Source: CAVSUZ01 sp963834715 (GTDB lineage: Bacteria; Pseudomonadota; Alphaproteobacteria; Acetobacterales; Acetobacteraceae). Taken from it: 64,000 nucleotides of DNA. Position numbers and translations under genes: made by a program. Shown here piece by piece: positions 27,974 through 37,558 of the stretch (its first letter is position 1; every line of letters starts with the position of its first letter). The stretch spans positions 131,855-195,854 of the forward strand of contig CAWIDE010000013.1 of assembly GCA_963834715.1 (NCBI GenBank), written 5' to 3'. The notes under the pieces were generated by a model. That model was not told the origin of the DNA and searched no databases. It saw nothing but the letters and a program-made list of their open reading frames with translations.

Positions 27974-29414
27974 CTAATGTCCGGCAACCGCCGCCCGGAC
28001 CTTCGGCACAACGACCCGCTGTCCGCTCAACTCTGCCCCCGCCGCGGCGTCCATGCGTGCCGACAATGCGGGCGCCACCAGCGAAAACGCTGTGATCACC
28101 AGAAAGGCCACAGAAAAGTCTTCGGTCAGCGGCCGCGCGTGTCCCTCCATCGCCATCGCCCCGGCCAATGCGGCGGCCGATACTGCGATCCCCGTAGAAA
28201 GCGCCACCTGCTGGAAAGTGGTATAGAAGCTGGTTGCCGCGCTCATCTGCGGCCGGGGCACATCGGCATAGGCGATCGTGTTGTACGCCATGAACATCAG
28301 CGACTGAAACAACCCCTGGCTCAGCAGCAACGCGTACAGCGCAATTAACGGCCAGCCCGGACGGATCCCGGCAAACGCGCCCAGCAGCACCGCGCCTGCC
28401 AGCCCCATCCACACCATCACGTTGCGAAACCCGATCCGCCGCAGGATCCGCGGTGCAAGCGCCCGCATCAACAGCGACCCTGCGGAGCTGGCAAACGTGA
28501 TCAACCCGCTTTTCGCAGCCGACTCCCCAAACCCGATCTGCAGCATCATCGGCAGCAGGAACGGCGTCGCACCCGCTCCGATCCGGGAAAACGCCCCGGA
28601 AATCACCGACATCTGGAAGGTGGGAATTCGCATCAGCGAGAAATCCAGGATCGGATGCTCGCACCGCCGCGCGTGCCAGACATAGACCGCGGCCGCCGCT
28701 GCCCCGCCCAGCACCAGCGCCCCGGTCACCGCTCGCGACCCCGCACCGCGGCTCGCCATCTCGATCCCGAACATCAGGCACGCCAGCGCGGAGCCCGACA
28801 GCCCCAATCCTACCACATCGAATGGCGTCCGCTCCGTCTCTCGCATCTCGGTGATGAACGCGGTCACCAGGAAAATGCCGGTGATCCCGATCGGCACGTT
28901 GATGAAAAAAATCCAGCGCCAACTGAAATAGGTCACGATAAATCCGCCCAGTGGCGGACCAAGAATCGGGCCCGATCGTCGCCGGGATCATCAGCCACGC
29001 CATAGCCGAAACCAGCTCGGATTTCGAACACGCCCGCAGCAGCACCAACCGCCCGACCGGCGACATCAGCGCCCCGCCCGTGCCCTGCAGCATCCGCGCG
29101 CCAACCAGAAACGCCAGGTTCTGCGACAGCCCGCACAGGATCGAGCCCAGGGTGAACAGCCCGATTGCCGTCCGGAACACGGTGCGCGAGCCAAACCGAT
29201 CGGCCAATTTGCCGCTCGCGGGGATGAACATGGCAAGCGTCAGCAGATACGAGGTTAACGCAATGTTCATCCGCAACGCAGGCGTATGAAAACTAGCGGC
29301 CATGCTCGGCAGGGCGGTCGCCAGCACCGTCCCATCGAGCTGCTCCATGAACATCGCGCTCGCCACGATCAGCGCAACGGTTCGGGTGCTGACCGGCGAC
29401 TCCTGACTATCCAT
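27974..29414 (-). pseudogene. DHA2-type MFS drug exporter, one frameshift
   Basis: The N-terminal frame (29414 to about 28970) gives the first helices with 'MEQLDGTVLATALPSMA' and 'GKLADRFGSRTVFRTAIG'. The rest ('FSWRWIFFINVPIGITGIF' and ten more helices) continues in another frame, ending at 27974. The frames join at GGGCCC 28968-28973, where one extra C explains the break. Together they make a 14-helix EmrB-like antiporter of about 480 residues. Read without correction, the first frame runs on to fuse with the aminotransferase frame, which is artefactual. Confidence 0.85.
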
Positions 29415-29641
29415 TTTCCCAAATTGAACTGTTTCGCCGCGCTGAGGAAAGCGCTTCCCTCACATGGCGGCCTCCGGCTAGGTGAATAACGGGCTGCGCC
29501 GGGTCGTAGATTTAGCAAATATCAAAATGGCGCGGTCCTCGTCATCGCCGCGGCCCGTCGAACCGGACGTTCCGATATCGAAGCAGTTCGAACGCGGCTG
29601 TGGCGGTTTCAGAGGCCGCGAGCATAGCCAAGCAAGTTCAT

Positions 29642-30616
29642 CTAATCCTGAGGCGGTCCCAGCGTATCCGCCGCAAACGCCCCCCGTTCTCCCATCGGCT
29701 TCTCTGGAGGCCGCGTGGAATCCCGCCGCGTCTGCCGCTCCGCTTGCGCGTTTATCTCCGCCCCTAACAACACCACGTATGCTGACAACCACAGCCAGGT
29801 CAGCAGCGCGATAATCGCCCCCAATGATCCATACGTCTTATTGTAATCGCTGAAATGCGACACATAGACTGCGAATAATATCGACCCGATCACCCAAAGC
29901 ACGGTGGCGAAAATCGCGCCCGGTGAGACCCACTCCCATCTTGGCTCCCGGCGATCCGGCGCATAGCGATAAAGCATGGCCAATGCTCCCATCATGAACA
30001 CGATTAGCACCGGCCATTCGACAACATACGCCACCCACTTGGTGGTGCTGCCGACGCTGGCACCACTCAACACTGCGGGTAGCCCCGCCACCAGCGCAAT
30101 GGCAATCATTCCCCCGAAAATCAGACCTATCGTCAGAACGATCGCGAGAACATTAAACCACAAATAGCTTCGCCGTTCCTCCTCGCCGTACGCGATATCC
30201 AGCGCGGATATCAGCCCTGTCATCCCGCGCGAGGCGCTATACAGGGCGATGAGAATGCCGATTACCACGCCGATGCTCAACGCGCTTCCCGAGGAACTCA
30301 CCAGTGAATGTAGCTCGCTGCTGATCAGGTCTCGCGATGATCCCGGCAGTATCCCGGACATCGAGTTAATTTCGGTCTCCACGGTCTTCGGATCCGCGAC
30401 CAGCCCATAGAAGGAAACCAGTGCAGCAAGCCCGGGAAACAGCGACAGCAGGACGTAGTAGGTCACCCCTCCGGCCACGAGTGAGAGATTCTTTTGGCTA
30501 CTGGCCTGGTACGCCCGCAGAAGCACATCCCTCCACCCCCGGGCGGGGATATGCTGCGGCTGCTCAGCCTCGCGCCCTCGCCCTCGCTCCGCCGCGGTCG
30601 CAGTCTGGTCAGGCAC
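29642..30616 (-). CDS. YihY/BrkB-family membrane protein
   Basis: The 324-residue protein with six or so helices has family landmarks 'SLVAGGVTYYVLLSLFPGL', 'GLISALDIAYGEEERRSYL', 'PDRREPRWEWVSPGAIFAT' and 'YGSLGAIIALLTWLWLSA'. Once called ribonuclease BN, the family is now viewed as inner-membrane proteins of unsettled role. The hydrophilic C-terminus (about 30 residues) is variable. It stands alone. Confidence 0.88.
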   Translation of the reverse strand: MPDQTATAAERGRGREAEQPQHIPARGWRDVLLRAYQASSQKNLSLVAGGVTYYVLLSLFPGLAALVSFYGLVADPKTVETEINSMSGILPGSSRDLISSELHSLVSSSGSALSIGVVIGILIALYSASRGMTGLISALDIAYGEEERRSYLWFNVLAIVLTIGLIFGGMIAIALVAGLPAVLSGASVGSTTKWVAYVVEWPVLIVFMMGALAMLYRYAPDRREPRWEWVSPGAIFATVLWVIGSILFAVYVSHFSDYNKTYGSLGAIIALLTWLWLSAYVVLLGAEINAQAERQTRRDSTRPPEKPMGERGAFAADTLGPPQD

Positions 30617-30702
30617 GTGGATACTCCGTCTCGCGATCGTCGTTTTCTAACCATCGCGGCAACATTCGGTTGCACATGCTGACCGGGAGCGGTTCGAACC
30701 CG

Positions 30703-30993
30703 TTACCGATCCTCACTCAAGGCCGCGTGCCCCACCAGCGCCCCGATCGGCAGCGATAAAGCCCCCCAAAGCGCCAGTCCCACCAGAAGGACATGTCGCG
30801 GATCATGGACCGTCAGTTGCAGATAAGCGGCAACCCCGATCGGTACGGCGGCACCTGCCGAAAGCGCCGGCGTCGCAAATAATCGCCGAAGCCTCTCTAT
30901 ATTCCCGTGAATCGTGATCCCCCTTTTTGCGCGCACCGGTATGCGCCCGCCCCGAGCCGACCCGTCCGATACGATAATGTTCGGCACACGCAC
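30703..30993 (-). CDS. Small membrane protein
   Basis: A 96-residue frame with two hydrophobic segments ('ALSAGAAVPIGVAAYLQL' and 'HVLLVGLALWGALSLPIGAL'). The first 30 residues are basic and less convincing, so the true start may be internal. It lies just after rlmN on the same strand. Function unknown. Confidence 0.4.
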   Translation of the reverse strand: MRVPNIIVSDGSARGGRIPVRAKRGITIHGNIERLRRLFATPALSAGAAVPIGVAAYLQLTVHDPRHVLLVGLALWGALSLPIGALVGHAALSEDR

Positions 30994-31005
30994 CTAATTG
31001 TCAAG

Positions 31006-32166
31006 CTATCCCGCCTGAGAGAACGTCCGTAACTGCCCGCACGCCGCAGAGATGTCGCGCCCCCGCGGACTCCGAACTGGTGAGGCAAACCCTGCGTCCA
31101 TCACAACGCGGGCAAACCGGTTGATAGCCGCCGGCGTGCTCGTCTCGTATGTGCTGCCCGGCCACGGGTTGAACGGAATCAGGTTCACTTTCGCCGGAAT
31201 CCCCGAGATAAGCCGAACCAGCTCTCGGGCATCTGCCGCACCGTCGTTGATCCCCTTCAACATCACGTATTCAAACGTAATCCGCCGGGCGTTCGAAGCA
31301 CCGGGATACCTTCGGCATGCGGCGATCAGTTCTTCGATGGGATATTTCCGGTTGACGGGCACAAGTTCATCCCGCAGCTCGTTCCGCACCGCGTGCAAGG
31401 AAACCGCGAGATTAATCCCGAGTTCAACTCCCACCCGGTCCATCATCGGGACCACCCCCGACGTGGACAGCGTTATCCGCCGTCGCGACAGCCCGATGCC
31501 CTCGTTGTCCATGACAATCACCATGGCTTTCGCGACGTTGTTGTAATTGTACAACGGCTCGCCCATCCCCATCAGCACGATGGTCGATAGCAACCGAGGC
31601 GTCTCCCCCTGGGGGCTGGGCCACTCCCCATACGCGTCGCGCACACCCATGAACTGCCCGACAATTTCGGCCGACGCTAGGTTCCGGGTCAGCCGTTGCG
31701 TCCCCGTATGGCAGAATCGGCATGACAACGTGCAACCCACCTGAGAAGACAGGCACACTGCCCCGCGGTCCTCCTCCGGGTCGGGGATGTACACCGTCTC
31801 CACTTGTTGTCCGTCCCTGAAGCGGAACAGGAATTTCCGGGTCTCGTCCTCGCTGGTGTGCATCACAGCCGTTTCCGGCCGCCCGATTACAAACCGCTCC
31901 GTGAGCCTCGCCTGCAAGGTCCGCGCGATGTTGGTCATGCGCGCGAAATCCGTCTCACCCCGGTTGTAGATCCAGTGCCATAACTGCTTGGCGCGGAATG
32001 GCGCCTCCCCGATTGCCACGATTTCCGCCGCCAGGTCCGCGCGCGACAATCCAACCAGATCCCGCCTTCCGTCCGGTAACTGCGGCGGCGGAGGATCGAA
32101 CAGAGCAGATTTGGCCAGAATCCGCGCCCGCTCGATTTCCGTCAGTTCGGCAACGGTCACGGACAT
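31006..32166 (-). CDS. rlmN: 23S rRNA (adenine-2503-C2)-methyltransferase / tRNA A37 methyltransferase
   Basis: The 386-residue radical-SAM enzyme has the cluster motif CxxxCxxC (Cys145, 149, 152), the cysteine pair used in catalysis (Cys138 in 'AVCLSSQ' and Cys376 in 'ISAACGQL') and 'GMGEPLYNYNNV'. RlmN methylates C2 of A2503 in 23S rRNA and A37 of some tRNAs. It overlaps the IalB-like gene by one base (TGATG), indicating a shared transcript. Confidence 0.96.
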   Translation of the reverse strand: MSVTVAELTEIERARILAKSALFDPPPPQLPDGRRDLVGLSRADLAAEIVAIGEAPFRAKQLWHWIYNRGETDFARMTNIARTLQARLTERFVIGRPETAVMHTSEDETRKFLFRFRDGQQVETVYIPDPEEDRGAVCLSSQVGCTLSCRFCHTGTQRLTRNLASAEIVGQFMGVRDAYGEWPSPQGETPRLLSTIVLMGMGEPLYNYNNVAKAMVIVMDNEGIGLSRRRITLSTSGVVPMMDRVGVELGINLAVSLHAVRNELRDELVPVNRKYPIEELIAACRRYPGASNARRITFEYVMLKGINDGAADARELVRLISGIPAKVNLIPFNPWPGSTYETSTPAAINRFARVVMDAGFASPVRSPRGRDISAACGQLRTFSQAG

Positions 32167-32669
32167 CAGTGCGCCGGGCAGGCCTTCCCCATCGCGTCGT
32201 GCGCCGCGGTGAAGCCATCCAGGCTGAACGGCATCGCCGTTCCGCCCTTTGATCCGGGCATATGCGCCACTGCCGTAGAGGCGGGCAGCATTGCCGCGAT
32301 CACCGCCTTACCATCACGTGCGAATGCATCATGCCCCGACGTATAAAAATCCAAATTCGCGGACCCAACCTGCACTGGCAAGGTGAAATCCTTCGGAAAC
32401 ACCGGGCCATTGCTGATCGCCACCTCGTCGCGACCACCCGGCCGATCCGTTACGCTGAGTACCGGTCCGTTGCCGGTCGCCGGGTCCTCCGATCCGGCCC
32501 GTGTGAAGGCGTAACATACCGTGTGACCGCCCTGCGAATACTGCGCCGCGATCCAGCGGTTGAAGCGGCCGAGCTCCTTCGGCGTCGGGGCCGTGGCAGG
32601 GGCGGTCTTGGTCGCAGCAAGCGCCGGCCCGGCCACTATACAAACGAACAGAATCAAAGGGATTCGCAT
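32166..32669 (-). CDS. Invasion-associated locus B (IalB)-like secreted protein
   Basis: About 167 residues from the ATG at 32669, which begins a clean signal peptide ('MRIPLILFVCIVAGPALA'). The mature part has 'HTVCYAFTRA', 'LSVTDRPGGRDEVAISNG' and a final 'GKACPAH', matching the IalB fold of small periplasmic or surface proteins. Read 51 bases further upstream the frame stays open but adds non-signal residues. It is coupled to rlmN; such pairing recurs in alphaproteobacteria. Confidence 0.8.
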   Translation of the reverse strand: MRIPLILFVCIVAGPALAATKTAPATAPTPKELGRFNRWIAAQYSQGGHTVCYAFTRAGSEDPATGNGPVLSVTDRPGGRDEVAISNGPVFPKDFTLPVQVGSANLDFYTSGHDAFARDGKAVIAAMLPASTAVAHMPGSKGGTAMPFSLDGFTAAHDAMGKACPAH

Positions 32670-32733
32670 CGCGCGACACATACGATCGAACCTCGGCCTG
32701 GACAAGCAACAGGCGAGCACGGGCTCGCCACCT

Positions 32734-33216
32734 CTACAGATGCGCCAGGATGGACTCAGCCTTGCTCACCTCGAACCCACCGGGCGCTTCCACGGCGATA
32801 TGGGTTACCTTTCCATCCTGTGCCACCAGCGCGTAACGCTGGCTACGCACCCCCATACCCCGTGCCGTCAGATCCAGTTCCAGGCCCAGCGACTTGGTAA
32901 AATGCCCCGAACCATCCGCCAGCATCAACACTTTCCCCTCCGCGCCCTGGGATTTGGCCCACGCTCCCATAACGAACGCGTCATTCACCGCGATGCACGC
33001 AACGGTATCGACACCCTTCGCCTTGAACTCATCCGTAAGCTCAACGAAGCCCGGCAGATGCTTGAATGTGCAAGTCGGTGTAAAAGCGCCTGGAACCGCG
33101 AACAGCACAACGTTTTTGCCCTTGAAAATCTCATCGGTCGAAATTTCCTTGGGTCCCTCTGGCGTGGCCGTCATCAATTTCATGCTCGGGATCTTGTCAC
33201 CTACCTTGATCGTCAT
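32734..33216 (-). CDS. Peroxiredoxin (Prx5-type)
   Basis: The 160-residue thioredoxin-fold protein has the peroxidatic-Cys motif 'PGAFTPTCT' (Cys49 region), 'AWAKSQGAEGKVLMLADG' and 'ARGMGVRSQRYALV', typical of Prx5/AhpE-like enzymes that reduce peroxides using thiol reductants. No second conserved Cys is obvious, so a 1-Cys or atypical mechanism is likely. AGGAGG lies 7 bases upstream of the ATG. Confidence 0.92.
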   Translation of the reverse strand: MTIKVGDKIPSMKLMTATPEGPKEISTDEIFKGKNVVLFAVPGAFTPTCTFKHLPGFVELTDEFKAKGVDTVACIAVNDAFVMGAWAKSQGAEGKVLMLADGSGHFTKSLGLELDLTARGMGVRSQRYALVAQDGKVTHIAVEAPGGFEVSKAESILAHL

Positions 33217-33323
33217 GGCTGTCCTCCTCTCGGTTCCAATCCACCACGCATAGCCAACACGGCCGCTTCTTGCCAGCCGACGGAACCCGCACCAATGGCT
33301 TGCACCCCTCCAGGATCACGCCC

Positions 33324-33911
33324 ATGTTCGTTTTCATGTCTGCTACCGTTGATCCCAGCGCGTTCCTCACCGGGCAGATGCTGATAGCCATGCCTGCCAT
33401 GGCCGACCCCCGCTTTGCCCAGAGCGTCATCTACGTCTGTGCCCATACCCCCGACGGAGCCATGGGCCTTGTCATCAACCGCCCCCTGGCCAAACCGACG
33501 TTCGATGATCTGCTCCGCCAGCTCGACGTGGAGCCGGTGCCTCCCGCCCGACGAATTCGCCTCTGTGCTGGCGGTCCGGTGGACAATGCCCGCGGTTTTG
33601 TTCTGCACACCGCTGACTGGACCGGGGAGGGCAGCCTGAAGGTCACCGACGACCTCGCCCTCACCGCCAGTCTCGACGTGCTCAAGGCCATTGCCTCCGG
33701 CGGCGGACCGCGACATGGCATCCTTGCCCTCGGCTATGCCGGTTGGGGCCCGGGCCAGTTGGAGGCAGAGATCACCCAGAACGCCTGGCTGTCCCTCCCG
33801 GCCGACACTCAGCTTGTGTTTGGGGACGAGCACGATACGAAATGGCGTCGCGCGATGGCAATCCTGAAGATCGATCCCCTGCTCCTGTCGGAAGCCGCCG
33901 GGCACGCCTGA
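33324..33911 (+). CDS. YqgE/AlgH-family protein
   Basis: About 195 residues with 'FLTGQMLIAMPAMADPRF', 'YVCAHTPDGAMGLVINRPL' and 'LCAGGPVDNARGFVLHT', the hallmarks of the YqgE (AlgH, UPF0301) family. It is a conserved protein of unclear role, often next to or co-occurring with peroxiredoxin-type stress genes. Start at 33324 is chosen for AGGA nine bases before it; 33336 is also possible. Divergent from the peroxiredoxin. Confidence 0.88.
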   Translation: MFVFMSATVDPSAFLTGQMLIAMPAMADPRFAQSVIYVCAHTPDGAMGLVINRPLAKPTFDDLLRQLDVEPVPPARRIRLCAGGPVDNARGFVLHTADWTGEGSLKVTDDLALTASLDVLKAIASGGGPRHGILALGYAGWGPGQLEAEITQNAWLSLPADTQLVFGDEHDTKWRRAMAILKIDPLLLSEAAGHA

Positions 33912-34088
33912 TCAGAGCGGGAACCGTAGCAACGCATAGACTTGTCGGTGAGCGGGAATCCGGCTGACCGATAGCAATCGGCACCCGCTGGCACCGTATC
34001 ATAGTGCAGGGGCGGCGCGGATCGGCCGAACCCGGGATCAGGAAGGTGGTGAGGAGCAAAGCGCAGTTTCGGAAGGTGGAGAAAAGCT

Positions 34089-34109
34089 GATGCCGCGAAT
34101 CGCGGCATC
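34089..34109 (-). terminator. Rho-independent-like terminator of the small secreted peptide gene
   Basis: GATGCCGCG and CGCGGCATC form a perfect 9-bp stem with a three-base loop. Read on the minus strand it is followed by AGCTTTTC, giving a short T-run, and it lies 40 bases after the stop at 34148. Confidence 0.55.
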
Positions 34110-34147
34110 ATAGGTTCAGGGGGATAGGTGGGTTGCGGCGGACGCTC

Positions 34148-34279
34148 TCAGCCGTTGCCGACGTGATAATAGCCGTTACCGTTCGAACTGTTGTCCCAGC
34201 CGGTGTTCCCAGCAGCAGAGGCAACCTGACCGAAGGCCAGAGCCAATAGCAGACCGAACGCGGCGACGAAGTAACGCAT
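34148..34279 (-). CDS. 43-residue secreted peptide
   Basis: The ATG at 34279 is preceded by GAGGAGG. The peptide is a signal sequence ('AAFGLLLALAFGQVASAA') plus a mature tail of about 17 residues rich in Gly, Asn and Tyr. The longer open frame to 34369 lacks the ribosome site. It is flanked by its own terminator, so it looks like a free-standing small-protein gene. Function unknown. Confidence 0.55.
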   Translation of the reverse strand: MRYFVAAFGLLLALAFGQVASAAGNTGWDNSSNGNGYYHVGNG

Positions 34280-34676
34280 ATGGACCTCCTCGTTGGTTTT
34301 GTGAACCCCTTGATACGTCTGCGACGGGTGGTGCGGTGTCGCGAGCATGAGAAAACTATGAACTATCATCTTCTGCTATGAAGTCTTTCAGACCACCGCG
34401 TTTTGGACATTCGGAAAAATTTGGAACGAAATCGAACACGGATTCTGAGCTGTCGCATAGCATTCGCGGGCGACCCTGCAGACAGCCGGCCTTGCCCCCG
34501 CCAAGGCTCCCCTCCCGTGTAGATCGAATGGACATGAACCCCTTTGCCTTTTCTTAACCAGATCATGTTTTTCTGCGTGTGCGACGCCAGCAACTCCGAC
34601 CACGCTTTCCGCTTGTTCAGAGAACCCCAGATCTATCAAGGTCTGCACGATTAGGCCGCTATAAAGGAAAGAGGCT
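34280..34676. other. Intergenic region, no gene recognised
   Basis: About 400 bases between the secreted peptide and the acyl-carrier gene. Short open frames exist on the minus strand but have no family features or ribosome sites. The region should hold promoters for both divergent units; no hexamer pair is convincing by eye. Confidence 0.4.
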
Positions 34677-34952
34677 TTGTCCCAACCCCAGCTTCACCCC
34701 ACGCCTGACCCGGTGATGGCGGAGCTCACCGATATCGTGCGGTCCGTGCTGGACGATCCCGGCGTAACGCTTACTGAAAACACCACCGCCCAGGACGTCC
34801 CGGGCTGGGACTCCATGGCCCATATTGCCGTGATCGTAGAAGCCGAGTGTCGCTTCGGCATCACCTTCGCAGCGGCGGAGATCGGCTCCCTCCAGCGGGT
34901 CGGCGACCTCGCCAGGCTCATTCAGTCGAAATGCGCCGCCGCCGCGGCCTGA
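34677..34952 (+). CDS. Acyl carrier protein (DltC-like position)
   Basis: The 91-residue carrier protein has the phosphopantetheine Ser in 'GWDSMAHIAVIVEAE' and the usual helical framing ('VGDLARLIQSK'). TTG at 34677 is chosen because AAGGA lies 8 bases before it; an ATG at 34716 would cut the first helix. It is followed by an MBOAT and an SGNH protein, so its loaded acyl or aminoacyl group is probably the donor for transfer across the inner membrane. No loading enzyme is adjacent. Confidence 0.85.
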   Translation: MSQPQLHPTPDPVMAELTDIVRSVLDDPGVTLTENTTAQDVPGWDSMAHIAVIVEAECRFGITFAAAEIGSLQRVGDLARLIQSKCAAAAA

Positions 34953-34987
34953 GGCGACATCCCGATCCGCCGTCGCCCTGACCGGCC

Positions 34988-36469
34988 GTGCTGTTCAACT
35001 CTTTCGCCTTCGTTCTCCTCTTCCTGCCCGCCACAATCCTTGGGTTCTTTGCGTCGTCCCGCTTATCGCCGCACACCGGTCGGCTGTGGCTCGTTGCCGC
35101 CTCACTGATCTTCTACGCCTGGTGGGATCCGCGATTGCTGCCAATCCTGGTTATCTCGATCGCGATCAATCACGCGTTCTGGCGAATTATTGCCAGCAAT
35201 AGCGGCCGCATACAAACCACAGCACTGGCCGCCGGTATCGGCTGCAACCTCTTCTTATTAGTCTATTTCAAATACGCGGCCGCCTGGCTTGGCACCTGTG
35301 GCATCGTCATCGATACTCCCCCCCTGCCGCTCGGAATCAGCTTCTTTACTTTTACCCAGATCGGCTTGCTCATCGATGCCCGCGCCGGTGAGGCCGAGCT
35401 CCCCACGCTCACCGGGCATGCCCTGTTTGTTTCGTTTTTCCCGCACCTGATCGCTGGTCCGATCCTCAGCCATCGGGAGATGATGCCCCAGTTCACCGCC
35501 GCCCCGGTATTCCGCCCCTCAGCCATTAACATCGCCACCGGTCTCGCCATCTTTATCATCGGCCTGCTTAAGAAAACCCTGCTCGCCGATCCGCTCGCAT
35601 CGACCGTCGCCTCAGGCTTTGCGCATCCCGGCAGCCTGACACTGTTCACCACCTGGCAGACCGCACTCAGCTACTCACTCCAACTCTATTTCGATTTCTC
35701 CGGATACTCCGACATGGCGATCGGAGCGGCTCGTATGCTCAATATACAGTTCCCGGCCAATTTCAACTCGCCATATAAGGCTTGCAGCATCATCGATTAC
35801 TGGCAGCGCTGGCACATCACGCTCACGCGCTATCTTACCATCTATCTCTACAACCCTCTGGCGCTATCGCTGACACGTCGCTGCATCGCGCGCCGCCGAG
35901 CCGTAGATCGGCAGGCTCGTGCATCCTGGGCTGGCTTCGCCAATCTCGTGGCCCTGCCTACCGCCATTACCATAACACTGGCCGGCATCTGGCACGGCAG
36001 TGGCGTTACGTTCCTCGCGTTCGGGCTGATGCACGCGATCTTCCTCATAGTCAATCATGCCTGGCGTCTGCGCTTCGGCACGCGGGCCCAGCCGCACCTG
36101 TGGGCCGGCGTACTCACCTATTGCTGCGTGCTCGCTGGCTCCGTGGTCTTCCGTGCCCCATCTCTCACCAGCGCCGGCACGGTGTTTGCCGGCATGCTCG
36201 GTGCGCACGGAATCCGCTTCATCCAGCCTGATCTGCGACAGACTATGGAGATAGCCCGGCTCGCCGCGCTTTACGCTATCGTCTGGCTCGCCCCCAACAC
36301 GCAGCAGATCATGCGCCGTTACGAGCCGGTACTCGGCACCATAAGCTTGGCTCCAAGCCAGCTTGCTTGGCAGCCCAGCGTCCCTTGGGCGGCTGTCCTT
36401 GGTGTGGCAGCCTGCCTCGGCCTGCTTTCCCTCGGCGGCTCCAGCGAATTCCTTTATTTCCGGTTCTGA
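34988..36469 (+). CDS. MBOAT-family membrane O-acyltransferase (AlgI/DltB-like)
   Basis: The 493-residue polytopic protein has the MBOAT landmarks: 'YFDFSGYSDMAIGAARML', 'YWQRWHITLTRYLTIYLY' and the invariant His in 'AGIWHGSGVTFLAFG'. AlgI and DltB move acyl groups from a cytoplasmic donor to a periplasmic acceptor polymer. A GTG start at 34988 fits the family N-terminus ('FNSFAFVLLFLPATIL'). It sits between an ACP gene and an SGNH-hydrolase-like gene. Confidence 0.92.
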   Translation: MLFNSFAFVLLFLPATILGFFASSRLSPHTGRLWLVAASLIFYAWWDPRLLPILVISIAINHAFWRIIASNSGRIQTTALAAGIGCNLFLLVYFKYAAAWLGTCGIVIDTPPLPLGISFFTFTQIGLLIDARAGEAELPTLTGHALFVSFFPHLIAGPILSHREMMPQFTAAPVFRPSAINIATGLAIFIIGLLKKTLLADPLASTVASGFAHPGSLTLFTTWQTALSYSLQLYFDFSGYSDMAIGAARMLNIQFPANFNSPYKACSIIDYWQRWHITLTRYLTIYLYNPLALSLTRRCIARRRAVDRQARASWAGFANLVALPTAITITLAGIWHGSGVTFLAFGLMHAIFLIVNHAWRLRFGTRAQPHLWAGVLTYCCVLAGSVVFRAPSLTSAGTVFAGMLGAHGIRFIQPDLRQTMEIARLAALYAIVWLAPNTQQIMRRYEPVLGTISLAPSQLAWQPSVPWAAVLGVAACLGLLSLGGSSEFLYFRF

Positions 36470-36476
36470 GGCCGCG

Positions 36477-37490
36477 GTGGCACCACGCACCTATCTCGCC
36501 CTCAGTGCTACCTTCGCCGCCACCACCTTCGCCGCAATCTGGCTCTGGGTCGCCCTTGCGCCGATCACCTTTCTCGATCCCGAATACGCCGCCTGGCTCG
36601 CCAAAGAGCGCTTCCTCGCGCATTGCGACCTCGGCGACGTGGTCGTCGTCGGCGACTCCCGAGCCGCAGCCGATGTCGAGCCTGCCCTCCTGCCAGTCCG
36701 AACAACCAATCTCGCTCTCGGCGGCGGCGAACCCATCGAAGCCTACGTCGCACTCCGCCGCGCCCTCGCCTGTCCCAATCCGCCCCGCCGCGTCGTCATC
36801 TCCTTCAGCGCCGGGCATTTCGCCCTCCCCGACCTCTTCTGGCAGCGCAGCATCGGATACGGCTTCCTGACCTTCACAGACCTCGAGCAACTCCGGATCA
36901 TCTCGCAGCGCCTGCACGATGGCTCAGTGTATGCCATGTCGCTGGACGACGGCCTGCCGCCCCGGCTCCGCGCAGCGCTTTACGCCCTCCGCTTCCCGCC
37001 GCTGTACTTCGCTAGCCTGCTGCACGGCGGCATCTTCCTGCGCGCCTCGGAAAACCAAGCCGCACTCGACCGAGCGACACGCAGCCGCGGCCAATATTTC
37101 TTTGGTACTGCGTCCGGCGCCAGCATTGTCGCCGTCGACGGCCACCTCGATGCGTTTCGCCCCCTTCCCGTCCTCGACTGGTATTTCGACCGCATGCTTG
37201 CACTGCTCACCGCACGCGGTATCGAAGCTGATTTCGTCGCCACCCCGATGAACCAGGCAACGTGGGACTCCGTCCGCCCGGACGTCCGCGCGGCCTTCAC
37301 AGCGTACCTTCAGCGCTATGCCGCGCATTACCCAAACCTGCACCTGATCGGCCCTGCGATGCCGCACTGGCCTGATCGCTACTTTGGCGACGCCTTCTCG
37401 CACCTCAACCCGGAGGGCGCCGCCCGCTTTAGCCGTGCCTTCTCCGCCTGGCTTGCTGGCTCCGCGTCCGTCGTAACCGCCGGGCGATAA
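36477..37490 (+). CDS. SGNH-hydrolase-like protein, DltD/AlgJ-type partner of the MBOAT
   Basis: The 337-residue protein has an N-terminal membrane anchor ('LSATFAATTFAAIWLWV'), block I 'VVVGDSRAAADVEP' with the nucleophile Ser, and 'DAFSHLNPEGAARF' with the DxxH dyad. This is the SGNH layout used by DltD and AlgJ/AlgX, which accept and place acyl groups in the periplasm. The GTG at 36477 lies 7 bases after the MBOAT stop. Full catalytic set is visible, but which polymer is modified is unknown. Confidence 0.82.
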   Translation: MAPRTYLALSATFAATTFAAIWLWVALAPITFLDPEYAAWLAKERFLAHCDLGDVVVVGDSRAAADVEPALLPVRTTNLALGGGEPIEAYVALRRALACPNPPRRVVISFSAGHFALPDLFWQRSIGYGFLTFTDLEQLRIISQRLHDGSVYAMSLDDGLPPRLRAALYALRFPPLYFASLLHGGIFLRASENQAALDRATRSRGQYFFGTASGASIVAVDGHLDAFRPLPVLDWYFDRMLALLTARGIEADFVATPMNQATWDSVRPDVRAAFTAYLQRYAAHYPNLHLIGPAMPHWPDRYFGDAFSHLNPEGAARFSRAFSAWLAGSASVVTAGR

Positions 37491-37558
37491 GTCACGGGCT
37501 TCCCGCGCGGCCCGTTTCATGCCCCCATAGCCCCACAACCACCCGGAGGGGGCTCCGC

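Noticed and set aside
26766..29414. A fused MFS-aminotransferase protein of 882 residues
   Set aside because: The middle 370 residues are meaningless; the true MFS continuation and the aminotransferase start (with AGGGGAGGG) show two genes and one frameshift.
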